64,000 nt of DNA, taken from Xestospongia bergquistia (lineage: Eukaryota > Porifera > Demospongiae > Haplosclerida > Petrosiidae). The notes beneath the pieces were generated by a model, which did no database searches, had not been told where the DNA came from, and saw only the letters and a program-made list of their open reading frames with translations. The stretch lies in NCBI GenBank assembly GCA_963965975.1, contig OZ014416.1, positions 6,014,001 through 6,078,000 on the forward strand, read 5' to 3'. This document shows, one piece after another, positions 37,461-52,400 of this stretch. Each line of letters starts with the position of its first letter. Position 1 is the stretch's first letter. The translations under genes were made by a program, and so were the position numbers.

Positions 37461-40400
37461 GTAAGTTATTATCTTATAATAATGAATGATTGTTTACTAG
37501 TAAATGATAGTTTTTCTGTCATTAATTTGATAATTACAAGTTTTTAGATAATTTGTTAATTGTTTAGTTTAGATAAGTTTTAGTTTATTAATTATTTAGT
37601 ATTATTTATTATTGAAGTTTTAGGTATAGCTATACATCTACAAAAAAGTAAATTAAAAAAAAACATTTTCTAAAAATATAATAAACTTAGTGATGAGTAA
37701 CATCATTCCAATACAGAGAATACAAACAAGACAGTAGGAATGACAATTGTATTTTCCCTACATAATATCACAGTCATAGAATACAACAATGCATCACTGA
37801 TATTATTTAAGTAATTTAAATATTGTTGGTTAATATCCTAAATTGTTTGTGCCAACTATGTAATTATGTAAAGATAATGTAATTGTCTTTGAATGATGCT
37901 AGAGTTCTTGCTATGAACATTCTATTGTTCCCATTACAAGGTTAACAAATATTTCAGATGTTTCCTTGCTATATTGTACATAGAAATTTGGACATTTGCC
38001 TTGTCCACACAGATAAAAATATGTTAGTACAGATTTCGCTGTATATTCATAATACACTTTTTAAAATTTACCTATATGTTACAGCCCACAAGCCATAAAT
38101 GCATTTTAATTTTATCAGTTATTTCCATATATGAAAATACATATAGCTGTAATTTCAATAACAGTTAGTTATGAAGTTAGATGTTCTTTCATGATGCTCA
38201 TGTACTCCTAATAGTACACAAGAATCATTCTCAATGTCTACTATTACAATATGAATATTATCAGTCATAGTTTTAATAATATTCCTAGTAATATAAAGAA
38301 AGTCAGTGGCTAATTAGGTTTTGAGATAGTCATTGTATAACCACAATGTAAAAAAAGATGTATTTCTAGTAAAACAAACTGTCATTACTGTAGCAAGTAA
38401 TTTGTAATTTTGTTATGATATAAATACTGTCACTATGATGTAACTGATTGAGTTTATATATTTATCTACTGTAGTATTGAACAGTTATTAGTAATTAATT
38501 TTTAGCCACATTATTTAATGTTTATTCTTTCTATAGGATCATCAGACTGCTTTGCATTATGCTTCAAGGGCAGGACACATTGAGACTGTCAAGTTACTCT
38601 TAACAGCTAAGGCAGACCCCAATATTTGTGACAAGGTTTGTATTATGTCTAGAGATGGTAGTTTATACATTTGTCTACCTTAGTATTGAACAGATTTTGG
38701 TAATTATTTGTAGCCACATTATTTACTGTTTATTCTTTCTACAGGATCATAAGACTGCTTTGCATTATGCTTCAAAGGCAGGACAAATTGAAACAGTCCA
38801 GTCACTCTTAACTAATGCAGACCCCAATATTTGTGACAAGGTTTGTACTATGTCTAGAGATGGTTTCTTATTCCATGTACTTGTGTATTGTGTTCATTCC
38901 ATGTACATGTACGTAAAACTACTAGTATGTATTATATCAGTAAAGGATTTATAATAATATACATGTACATGTACATCACTAAACATTATACAGATAACCT
39001 AGCTAAGAGGTTATAGCACATAAGCTATCACAACATAAAACACTTATCAGTTATATCCATATATGGAAATAGATATAGCCTTGATTTCGATAACAATTGC
39101 ATACCGTATTTTGATATTCTTTTACGACAGTAATGTGTCCCGATAGTACACAGGGCAAAACCAACCCTACTATCCACTATTATAAGATATGAATATCATC
39201 AGTCATATTATTATTAATATTAAATATTGGGCAGGTATGACATCTTGACTGTCTTGTCTTGACATTTTTAGACATTGAGCTATTATTTTAAAAAGTAAAT
39301 ACTTTAAACAGTCTAAGGATATAATTCTAAATCAACTTTGTTTTAGATAATAAAAGTAGCAAGGGCAAGTATTTTGAAACTTAGACTATATGTAGTCAAT
39401 ACTTGTTTTTCTTACAGTTCCATTGTTAAGATTTACAAGTACTGTATTATCAAAGATACATTAGTATAATGTGTGTATATGGAGTGACTACATCACTATC
39501 TCATAAAGGGTTTTTAGAAACTTTTGTTTACTAATATCTTAATGATTATCAAAGTTGTATATGAACATTCTTTAAAAATTGGCACACAATGACTATATAT
39601 TTCAAAAGTTTTTACCACAAGAAGTGGAAAATGTAGCAAAACTATACAGATACAACAAAGTCATGACTTTATCTCTGTACTCATATATTTTTAAATTGCC
39701 ACTAACTTCATTACAAGCACATACAATTCTACGTGTACCATCTATGAATAATTTCCTTCAATATTCTTTACGTAACACTACTAATGTGTGACTATTTGTA
39801 ATGTCAATTTTATAGAATCAGGAGACTGCATTGCACAGTGCCTCATAACAAGGTCATCTTATGATGGCCAAGTTATGTTTACACAATGATATGATGCTGA
39901 TCCTAATATTCATGTATTGTGTATAGTTTGTATTTTATTTGGTGTCTCTACTACATGTACATATATGTAGTACTACCTGTCTAAGTAAGATGTGATATAT
40001 GTAATGATAAAAGGCCAGTTTGTTGGGAACAGTTGAAATAGCTTTAATAATACTTAATAATGTTATGGAAACATAAATTATAACCTTCTATAATATTGTG
40101 TTTATTTTTCTCTATATTTTGGTAATGTCAATAAACTTCTCTAAATTGATGATTTTAATGCCATTGACCTAATCAAGATTATATTTGATACCTGTAGTTT
40201 GATTACCTCTCCTTGTTTGACTTTACTACTTACTATATAACGTATTCCAGTATTTTTATTGTCAGTTCATTTGTGATAATGGGAGCAATATATTAGCAAT
40301 ATCTCTATAGTCTAGTTGATGTGTTATTGACACTCACACAACAACCATCCAATTTATAGTATATGTAACTTATACCATATATAATGATTGCTTTACTTTA

Positions 40401-43400
40401 ATACACTACAGTTACAATTTATAATAGAAGTTGTAATTCTTTTAATAATGATTATATGTAAGTATATTCTATAAAATCATAGTATGAAATAGAAATCCTT
40501 TAAATGTTGTAGTAATTGTTAAAAAATATAATCTCATTTTATAGTGGGGACATAGTCCACTTCATATAGCATACTGGAATAATAATCATAACATTGTTAA
40601 CCTCTTGTGCTCTTTTGGAGCAAGAGATATGGACCAAGTTAGAAATGTAAGTGATAAATATAATAATATATTTACTGTATATGATGATATGGATCTTACA
40701 TATTATGATATATTATAAAAATAACCTAATTATATGTGGGTACATTATATACATATACATTATTTAACAGGATGACTTACTTTTGACTTCAGCTGAAAAT
40801 AGTGATATATATAATGTAAATGTAGCACTTACATCAGGTGCTAATGTCAATGTTCATCATGGTCGTTTATTGAAGGTTAGTATACTGATTATTGTATATG
40901 TATTGTTAGTAGTACATGTGGTCTGTTAGTATATACTTTAAAGTACTACTGTAAAGGCTGGTTCACAAAACTACACTTGTATATGTGTTGTGTTGTGTTG
41001 TGTTCTTAATGTTGTGTGGTGTTGCATAGCATAATATCATTTCTGTTCATATAAATAAGAGGAAGAATGTAAACTAAAACTCCACCATTGTCAATAGAAA
41101 CTCTATTAGTGCGGAATGGTGACTAAAGTGTAATTGCTTGCTTTTTTTACAGATGATAAAAAAGTCAACAGAAGTGAAGAACATTGTGGATATGTCCTAT
41201 ATTTACTTAACGGCTGCAACAAGGAGAGTTTCAGATTTGCTATGCCTGGCTGACCATTTTCTTCCATGCATTTTGTCTTACATCATTGTAGCTTTTGCTA
41301 GATTCTTGCCACAAGTAAAGGAAACAGCAAACAGCCTCAATAACTTTTTCATTTGCTAGAGAGGTCTCTATGTTAGAAATTGTAAAATAAAATGTCACCA
41401 ATGCTACCTACTATTATAGTTATTTAAATGATTGATAAGTTTTACCTTTTTCATTTTAAACAAGAAGAAATTAGTGTCCTACTAGTTTAAAGTTTGTTCA
41501 TTAGTAACAGAAAACATTGGCTATTGTCTACTATCAGAATTTGAATATTATAAGTCATACCTTTAATATTATTAATAGTACAGTTAGTGACTTAGTAGGG
41601 TTCAGTTTTTAGATAGACATTGTCTATTATAATAACCACAATGTAAAAAATATCATAGTAAAACTTAAAGCTGTCATTACTGTAGCAAATAAATTGTAAT
41701 GTTGTTATGATTTATATACTGTCACTATGATATAACACATTGTCTTCATAAATTTATCTACTGTAGTATTAAACAATTATTAGTAATTAATTTCTAGTCA
41801 TATTATTTACTGTTTATTCTTTTTATAGGGTCATCAGACTGCTTTGCATTATGCGTCAAGGGCAGGACACATTGAGACAGTCCAGTTACTCTTAACAGCT
41901 AAGGCAGATCCCAATATTTGTGACCAGGTTTGTATTATGTCTAGAGATGGTAGTTTATACATTTATGTACTGTAGTATTGAACAGTTATTAATAATTAAT
42001 TTGTAGTCACATTATTTACTGTTTATTCTTTTTATAGGGTCAACAGACTGCTTTGCATTATGCGTCAAGGGTAGGACACATTGAGACAGTCCAGTTACTC
42101 TTAACAGCTAAGGCAGATCCCAATATTTGTGACATGGTTTGTATTATGTCTAGAGATGGTAGTTTATACATTTTTGTACTGTTGTATTGAACAGTTATTA
42201 ATAATTAATTTGTAGTCACATATTTTACTGTTTATTCTTTTTATAGTATTATCAAACTGCTTTGCATTATGCTTCAAGGGCAGGACACATTGAGATAGTC
42301 CAGTTACTCTTAACAGCTAAGGCAGATCCCAATATTTGTGACAAGGTTTGTATTATGTCTAGAGATGGTAGTTTATACATTTATGTACTGTAGTATGAAA
42401 CAGTTATTAATAATTATTTTGTAGCTACATATTTTACTGTTTATTCTTTCTATAGGATCATCAGAATGCTTTGCATTATGCTTCAGGGGCAGGACATATT
42501 GAAACAGTCCAGTCACTGTTAACAACTAATGCAGATCCCAATAATTGTGACAAGGTTTGTATTATGTCTAGAGATGGTTCCTATTCCATATACTTGTGTA
42601 TTGTGTTTATTCCATGTACATGTATGTAATACTACTAGTATGTATCATATCACTACAGGATATTATAATAATATACATGTACATGTACATCACTAAACAT
42701 AATACAGACAACATAGCTAAGAGGTTATAGCACACAAGCTATGACAACATAAAACACTTATCAGTTATATCCATATATGGATGCCTTAATTCAATAACAA
42801 TTAGATATGGTAGTTTGATATTCCTTTACGACAGTAATATGTCCCTGATAGCACACAGGGCAAAACCAACCCTACTATACACTATTAGGATATGAATATC
42901 ATCAGTCATATTATTATTAATATTAAATATTGGGCAGGTATGACATCTTGACTGTCTTGTCTTGACATATTTAGACATTGAGCTATTATTTTATAGAGTA
43001 AATACTTTAAACAGTCTAAGGATATAATTCTAAATCAACTTTGTTTTAGATAATAAAAGTAGCAAGGGCAAGTATTTTGAAACTTAGACTATATGTAGTC
43101 AATACTTGTTTTTCTTACAGTTCCATTGTTAAGATTTACAAGTACTGTATTATCAAAGATACATTAACTTAATGTGTGTATATGGAGTCAATACTTCACT
43201 ATCTCATAAAGGGTTTTTAGAAACTTTTGTTTACTAGTATCTTAATGATTATCAAAGTTGTATATGAACATTCTTTAAAAATGGTCACACAATGACTATA
43301 TATTTCAAAAGTTTTTACCACAAGAAGTGGAAAATGTAACAAAACTATACAGATACAACAAAGTCATGACTTTATCTCTGTACTCATATATTTTTAAATT

Positions 43401-46400
43401 ACATCTAACTTCATAACAAGCACATGTAATTCTACATGTACAATTATGAACAATTTCATTTAATATTCTTTACATTACACTACTAATGTCTGACTATTTG
43501 TAATGTCAATTTTATGGAATCAGGAGACTACATTGCAGAGTGCCTCAAAACAAGGTCATCTTATGATGGCCAAGTTATGTTTACACAATGATATGATGCT
43601 GATCCTAATATTCATGTATTGTGTATAGTTTGTATTTTATTTGTTGTTTCTACTATAAGTACATATATGTAGTACTACCTGTCTAGTAGGACATGATATA
43701 TACTCCTGACAAAAGGCCAGTTTGTTGGATACAGTTGAAATAGCTTTAATAATAGTTAATGATGTTATGGAAACATAAATTATAACCTTCTGTAATATTG
43801 TGTTTATTTTTCTCTATATTTTGGAAATGTCAATAAACTTCTCTAAATTAATGATTTTAATCCCAATGACCTAATTAAGATTATATTTGATACCTGTAGT
43901 TTGATTACTACTCCTTGTTTGACTTTACTACTTACCATATAATGGATTCCAGTATGTTTATTGTCAGTTCATTTGTGATAAAGGGAGCAATATATTAGTA
44001 ATATCTCTATAGTCTAGTTGATGTGTTATTGACACTCACACAACAACTGTCCAATTTATAGTATATGTAACTTATATCATACATAATGTTTGCTTTAATT
44101 TAACACACTATAATTGTAGCTTATGATAGGAGTTTTAATTGTTTTAATAATGATTATATGTAAGTTTATTGTATGAAAACATTGTATGGAATAGAATCCT
44201 TTAAACATTGCAGTAAATGTTAATACATTACATTTTATAGTGGGGACATACTCCAGTTCATATAGCATACTGGAATAATCTACATAACATTGTTGACCTC
44301 TTGTGTTCTTTTAGAGGAGATATGGACCAAGTTAGAAATGTAAGTGATAAATATAATAATGTATTTACTGTATATGATGACATGGACATAGTGATCTTAC
44401 ATATTATGATATATTATAAACATGACCTAATTATATGTGGGTACATGTCACAGTTATAATACTATATTATTTATTTTAACAGGATGACTTACTTTTGACT
44501 TCAGCTGAAAATGGTGATATACATAATGTAAATTTAGCACTTACATCAGGTGCTAATGTCAATGTTCATCATATATTGAAGGTTAGTATACTTATTATAG
44601 TACATGTATTGTTAGTAGTACTTGTGGTCTGTTAGTACATACTTTAAAGTACTACTATAAAGGTGAGTTCACAAAACTACACTTGTATATGTGTCATGTT
44701 GTGTTCTTAGTCTTGTGTTGCACAGCATCATTGCTGTTCATATAAACAAGAGGAAGCATTTAAGCTAAAACTCTATACAGATTTGCTATACAGATGATAA
44801 AGAAGGCAATAAAAACGAATAACAATGTGGATGTGTCTTATATTTACTCAATGGCTGCAACAAAGAGAGTTTCACAATTTGCTTTAAGAAATGTGCCTGC
44901 CTGGCCATTATCTTCCAGCCATTTTCTCTTGCATCATTGTAGCTTTTGCTAGATACTTGCCACAAGCAAAGGAAACAGCAAACAACCTCAATAACCTTCT
45001 TATTTGCCAGAGAAGTCTCTATATTAGAAATTATAAAGTAATATGCCACCTGCACTACCTATTATGATAGTTATTTAAACAGTTGATAACTTTTACCTTT
45101 TTTCATTTTAAAGAAGAGGAAATTAATGTCCTACAAGTTTAACGTTTTTCATTAGTAAAAGAAAACTTTGACTATTGTCCACTGTCAGAATTTGAATATT
45201 ATCAGTGATAGCTTAAATAATACTAAATACTGTTAATGACTAGTAGGGTTCAATTTTTAATGGTCATTGTATACTATAATAACCCCAGGAACCCATGAGC
45301 ATCGCGAAGCTAGTCGAAGGAGCGTCAAACTGCCATTATATTTGTATTCTAACCATTGTCGAAACACAGTCATGGATTATTCCATATAAGGAAATACACT
45401 AAGTAGCATAAGTACTGATAAGTATGTGATAGAGCAATGAATATTATTACAATCATCAATGGTGAGAAAATAAAAAAATTAAAAAAGAAGTTATGTATAT
45501 CGAGAAACGTTTAAAAGAACTAGACTTGTAGGTTATGGAGGCTTTTGTCATTAAAGAGGTGGAAACAGTTGAACAACATATTTCTTTATTCACTTGTGTT
45601 ATTAAAACCTATTAATTATAAGGTTAATATTATCTGATATTATAACATTATTAATAGAATGAACAGTCAGTACTTCTTTCGGTTGTATAATGTACGTTTC
45701 AAATCATGTTTTTATATAAAGAGTGGTGCACTTCTATAGCCTCCACATTGACACCTCAGCTTGCCATGAACACTTACTACTGCATCTCTGGCAATAGCAT
45801 ATTTCAGAGATGATAATTGGCCAGAGGTGGCATGCTTGACCTGGCTAAAGAAGGTCTCAACTGGACTACCATTGAGATGTACTGGATATATTATGTACCC
45901 AGAAGTGAAATCAGCACATAAGTTCTTAAAGCCATAATACATGAGCCTGAGTAAGTCCCAGGTTTACCAACAGTAAGCCTGAAATGTCCCATTTGTTCAG
46001 CCATTCTTTGGTCCATTGACAGAGTCAGCCGCTGTTTTCGCAAAGCAGGGACTTCCGTGTCTTCAGAAGGTCGCTTCTTGACTTCTCTTAAATTTATCTA
46101 TTTAAACCACACCTAACGAAGAGGTTACAGCCCAGAAGCTATTAAAATGCAAAACACTTTGGAGTTATGTCCATATATGGACATATGTTCTAAGCCTTTA
46201 TTCGACAACAGTTGGTTCAGTGAGTTTGACGCTCCTTCTCGTCGCTCATGACGCTCATGCGCTCTTGATAACCACAATGTAAAAAATGTACTATAAGTTG
46301 TCATTATTGTAGCAAATAATTTGTAATGTTGTTATGATATAAATACTGTAAATATGATGAAACTGATTGACTTTATATATTTATCTACTGTAGTATTTAA

Positions 46401-49400
46401 CAGTTATTAGTAATTAATTTGTAGCAACATTATTTACTGTTTATTCTTTCTATAGTATCATAAAACTGCTTTGCATTATGCTTCAAGTGCAGGACACATT
46501 GAGATAGTCCAGTTATTCTTAAGTGCGAAGGCAAACTCCAATATTCGTGACCAGGTTAGTATTATATAGAGAGATGGTTTATATTCCATGTACTTGTGTA
46601 TTGTGTTCACTCCATGTACATGTATGTAATACTACTAGTATGTATTATATCGGTACAGGATATTATAATAATATACATTTACATGTACATCACTAAACAT
46701 GACACAGACAACATCAACCAACAATCTTACACAACTCTGCCCTGAGTGTTGAAAGTAAATGACAATTTTCAATGTATTTTATTCAAGCTCTGTACTTTTT
46801 CGAAGAGAGGTTTTAGATAGTGCTCACATTCTTCATCAGTAAATCCGGTTTGAATATGGTGATAGCACCATCAGACCCCACCCTTACCCAAATCACAGCT
46901 ATGATGCTTACAACCTCAGCAATCCTTTTCAGTTCAAACCTAGTCACTCTCCATGACACTCCATCCCCAATATGTCTGGCTGTCCACTTCCTTTCATGCA
47001 TTTTCTATTGTTCTTGAATCCTTGCAGCTTTGGTTAAGTACTGGCCACAAGCAAAGAAAACAGCAGACAGCATCTATAAGTTTCTTTTTTGCCAAAGAAC
47101 ACATTGAAATTTAAGAACATTGTTATTGAAATCTGATTGGCTAAATGCATTGTTTGAAATTTTGAGATGGAAACCAGTTCTGTCCTCGTGCTGTGACTCA
47201 TCACATTTGTGCATCATGTATGTGCTTTGGTTATAAATTGAAGTATGTACACAATGTGATATGACACAAAGCTTTGTGTCATTATGTGAACCATTCTTAA
47301 GGCCCTGAATATTAGAGGGTTCAAATTTTGTGTTTTGGGACAAAACTCTATTATTCATGAGACTCTATTTGCATATGGGAATTTGAGATGGTAAGGTGAA
47401 GCTAAATTACTTTGCAAATAAACAAAAAACACTTACTTTATTGCACATTAACTTAAAGATTTAATTTATTGATACTAATCTATATAATTATAATACAAAC
47501 TAATGTAAGAAGTAATAGCAATGGGATATTGTAATGTCCTAATCACTTTATTGACTGACTAGAATTTATTATCATGAAAAACTAAGAAAGTGAACAACTT
47601 AAATAGAAGTAGAGCAAATGAGAACTAACTTAAATAGAAGTAGAGCAAATGAGAACTAATTTACACATGAACAAAAGCTATACAAGAAAAGAACAATGTA
47701 ACAATAACCTAGCATAAAAGATATTAACACGAAGTAATCAACACAAACCATAATTGTATAATCCTAAATTTACACTAATTAACAAACTTAGGTTAGTTCA
47801 CAACAGATATTATCTGTTATTACTATAATATTGAGTCATCATGTGTGATGACTTGATATATAGAGTCACAGAGATATATAGCAATCTTTTAATACAACTT
47901 TGATAACACTTTAAAAACTACTTTTAAATAATACATATAACATATATGACATTTATATAGCATACATAAGATAGCATTATAGTGGGACAGGGCAGATAAT
48001 TGTATTCATAATACACATAATAATAAGACTTATACAACTAAAAATAAAATCAAATAGTATTATGATACCAGTCTGGAGGATTCGTTCGATGAGAGGATCT
48101 ACGTAAAGGAACAATTTTGTTCATTCGATCGAGGTTCAGGGAATTCGCCTCCCGTCTGAATTAGGTCATAATTAATTGGTTCTTGACTTGGCTCAGTTTG
48201 AGCAACTGGTGTTTGGCTGAGCTCTATTTCTTCTCCATCCAAACGAAATCTGAGATGATCAACATGACGTTTTAACTCTCGTACATCGGTCACCTTAACT
48301 ACATATGATACCGGACCATTTACTCAAAATACCACTCCAGATAGCCATTGTTCTCCCCTATAAAAATTCTTCAAGTACACATTATCTCCAATCTTAAACT
48401 CACATAACTTAGTACCTCTATCATGACACTCCTTTTTCCTAACCTGTTTTGTTTGAACCTTCCTATTGAGGTCTGGGTGCAAATGATCTAATTGAGACTT
48501 TAGTTTATGACCAAACATTAACTCTGCAGATGAGTGTTCTGTCACACTCGAGAGGTATTACGATAAGTAAATAAAAACCTTGAAATCCTCATGTTCAAAG
48601 TTCCTTCAGTCTGGTTCTTTATCCCTCATTTGACAATTTGTACTGCTCTTTCTGCTTGGCCATTGCTAGATGGATGGTAAGGTGCTACTCTAGTGTGCAC
48701 AATGCCATTGTTGTCCATAAATTCTTTAAATTCATGACTAGAAAAAGATGTACCATTATCAGAAACCACCTTGTCAGGAATTCCAAAATTTGAAAACAAA
48801 TGTCGGAGCTTCTCTATCGTCTCTGCTGATGATGTTGAGTTTACGGGCATCGCATCTATCCATTTCAAGTAAGCATCCATCACAATTAATAGTGTATGAC
48901 CCAATACCGGACCCACATGATCCAAGGGCTTGTTGGATACTCCCACGGATGTAATGGTGCTAGTGCTGGAGATTTTCTATTAGATTGACATACATGACAC
49001 TCCCTTACTTTCAATGTCAGTATCCATCTTTGGCCACCAAACATATGACCTTGCTAATGCCTTCATTCTTGATACTCCCGGGTGACATTGATGAAGTTCA
49101 TCTAAGACTGCCTTCCTGCAATGTGGTGGAACAACCACACGAGATCCAAACAAGATACAGTTGTCTAATACACTTAGTTCGAATTTGTGCCTAACATATG
49201 GTTTTAGGTCTACATCTCCATCAATATTTTCTGGCCACCCATGTCTTATCAAGTGCCTCACTCTCGATAGAGTTTTGTCTCTATTCATCCATTTAATGAT
49301 TTCAGACACTGATATTGTTGTGGAGTTCAAATGCTCAATCAAATTAAATAGCTCCGTTGATGTGGCATCTTCAATACCACTTTAAAAACCACTTTTAAGT

Positions 49401-52400
49401 AATACTTACATGATAACATATATGACATTTATATAGCGTACATAAGATAGCGTTATAGTGGGACAGGACAGATAATTGTATTCATAATGCACATAACAAA
49501 CACATTATTACTACATCATGTCAAGAGATACAGGTAAACACAATATTCAGTGACTAACAACAAATCTACATTCTGTGACAATTGATTGACATGATTGAGC
49601 AGTACTAGTAAACACTGTAACAAGCAATCACTATAAATGTTATGTGTTATAATTAAACAGTGTGATAAAGATCATTGTTTCTAAAAAGCAGTATATAGTT
49701 AATTATATTAACTTTAATTAGATGACTGTGTTTTATGTAGTCATATAGATTTATTAATTGTCATTGGTTTTGAAATCATTAAATTTAAGGTAAACTAATA
49801 CCTTTTGATATATTCTATGACTGGGTAGGTATTTAACAGAAACATCATCATAAACAATACATTGATAAGACCAAATGCCACAAATATCTATGAAGTGCAA
49901 GGGCAAGTTGAATTTTAATACTAATTAAGTAATAATTAAATTAAGTATTAATACTAATTGATGATACACACCAAGCTTGAAGAGAATTTTCTTCTGGTGG
50001 AATTTTAAATGAATAGGCCTGAAAGTGAGCTAGTGAGTGAATTTGGGTATGTGTTAGACAAGTGTAATGATATCTGGTAGCAGCTCTTACAGTTACTCAA
50101 ACTATATTATAATAACCACATAGTAAAAAATGTACTAGTAAACTTAAAGCTATCATTATTGTAGCAAATAACTTGTAATGCTATCTGATAGCAGCACTTA
50201 TAGTTATTCAAACTATAATGATTACATTTTGTCCGCCAATATCCCGGAAAGACCCTTTATAGGATGATAGTGGGGTGGGGTATTGAATGTAGAGCCCAAA
50301 GAGAAGCCAGATAATGGTGCTAGGCCGATTTTGGCCACAGGGTCACTGTAGACTTGAAAGAGAGTCAGGTGTGACAGTCACAGGGGAATGTGGTCCTATA
50401 ATTTAGTAAATTAAGCAAACAGAGAAAAAGACACAAAAAAAATAAAGGAGTGTGGCAAGCAGCTTGTAACTAATGTACTGACTGACCAGAAGATCTGTTG
50501 GTATTTGGGACTGTTGGTCCTTCAGTTCTGATGCCACAACAGTGCAGATTGGTGCACAACATTCCTCAGCTCAGAGCTTCTCTGAGTTACAAGAAATGTT
50601 ATGTAGATTATCTGTCTCCTTGGATCCTGTTAGTCCCATCAAATAGTTGAAAGTGAAAAAAACATCAAACTAGAAAAAAAAGTGGCAATTCAGGCTCATA
50701 GGTTATCTTGGCACACTAGCTAGACTGGCCTTGATATATGTGAGGTTGAACTTTATAGAAAGTAGACAGTAAACTATATAGTCAATGTAACCAGTCATCA
50801 GTACACATCATCATAACATTTGTATCACATTGTAACAAGTAACAAACTGTAAAATTGTTAAATGAAATTGGACAAGCTGATATCAACACTAAGGATGAAG
50901 TAAGTCACTATAATTTTATTACAAGACATATCATTGCAACAAATTATGACTAACTAAGTAATTCTAATTACATCATTTAAGGTTAATAAATCAATAAGAC
51001 GCATGATTTGAGGTATATTACTGATTCGATAAGAAACCTGTTCTCTACAACAACAGTTCTTTACCAGTTCATAATTCTTTTAATAAGTTTTATAAAACAT
51101 TTCACTGATAATGCTAATGTGTATTATTGATGAATTCAATTAGCAAGTGTGCAATATTAGAAACCATTTTTTGCAGTAACTATTTCAAATTTCTCTCATA
51201 AATAATGCCAAATGTTTTTAGGTATTAAATTCATTATTCGTCAATCACCATGAAAATGTTGCAAAAATTTCTTAACTAAATGTATTTATGAAATCATAAA
51301 ATCCAAGGTATCATGTCATCATAGAAGAAAGCAATAGCACATAATTTAATATAGCAACAGCACATATGTCAACAGTTACTAAGTAAAAGAAAGCATGTCA
51401 CCATAACATGAATTGCTACAGCTGCTGCCTATGTGTCACCATAGTAACTGTTACTATAACAACAACATTGTGTGTAACGATAAAAACTATTACCTTGGTG
51501 ACTGTTGTCATTATACGACTATAGTATAACAACAATTAACAATGTCTTAGTTACCATAGTAACATTGGTATAGAAATTACGTATGTATCATAATAGCAAT
51601 GATTTCTATTGTAACTGTTTCATAACATCATTGCATTATGAACTATTGTATAATATAAATATATCATTGTTGATTGAGAGTATACTCATACAACAAAGTA
51701 CATGTACATATAATGTTCCAAAGATATTCTTATACAATCTGTACCTTGTAATGTTCTCATTATTGTGTACAGCTTGTTTGAATAGAAAATCAGGATTACT
51801 TTCTTTAAAACTACAGAACAGTGAAGTCATTTAAATAGTGTACATTTGTATAATATATTATGATTGATGATGTGAACAATTTGCTGACATAATAATGATG
51901 TAATGATGTTCCAATAGTACACTAGCCATACATTTCACTTCTTCCTAGTGTCTGTGATATAAAAGAGGATAAATTATCTTTGTTTCTGGTGTGAACACAG
52001 CTGTGAAACTTGAAACACTTAATTAAACTTGTACATGCGTATGGATTTATTGTGTGATGTAATACATTGCAATTAATAGTTTTGCAATCCATAATCCACT
52101 CGCAAAAGTCACTTGACTTAAATACACACAAAATATATCGGAAATACAGTATTTATTGATAACTGGTTATATTGACTGTATAGTTTATTATCTAATAGTT
52201 GTTGTCTAATATTTGTTCTTTTGTAATTAAATAAACTTGTCTATTTTGTTCCTAGAGAGGACGTACACCTGCACATCTTGCAGCGGAGAATGGATATACT
52301 GACACAGTAAAACTGTTAATTGAAATTGGACAAGCTGATATCAATACTAATGATGAAGTAAGTCACAGTAATTGTAATACAAGACATATCATTGTACCAA

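Larger units (their letters stand above)
42555..45262 (+). repeat. Segmental duplication inside the gene, copy 2 (copy 1: 38841-41660)
   Basis: About 2.7 kb starting in the intron after the last 209-bp unit matches 38841-41660 throughout, including intron text, a decayed exon, two ankyrin exons and a MADF-like fragment. Differences run at a few per 100 bases with small indels. A third partial copy of the left end lies at 46555-46730. The unit was therefore duplicated with its ankyrin exons and has since diverged moderately. Confidence 0.85.

Noticed and set aside
46813-47017. Overlapping plus and minus frames of similar length
   Set aside because: The plus frame is the complement of the decayed MADF-like element; only the minus strand has family resemblance.
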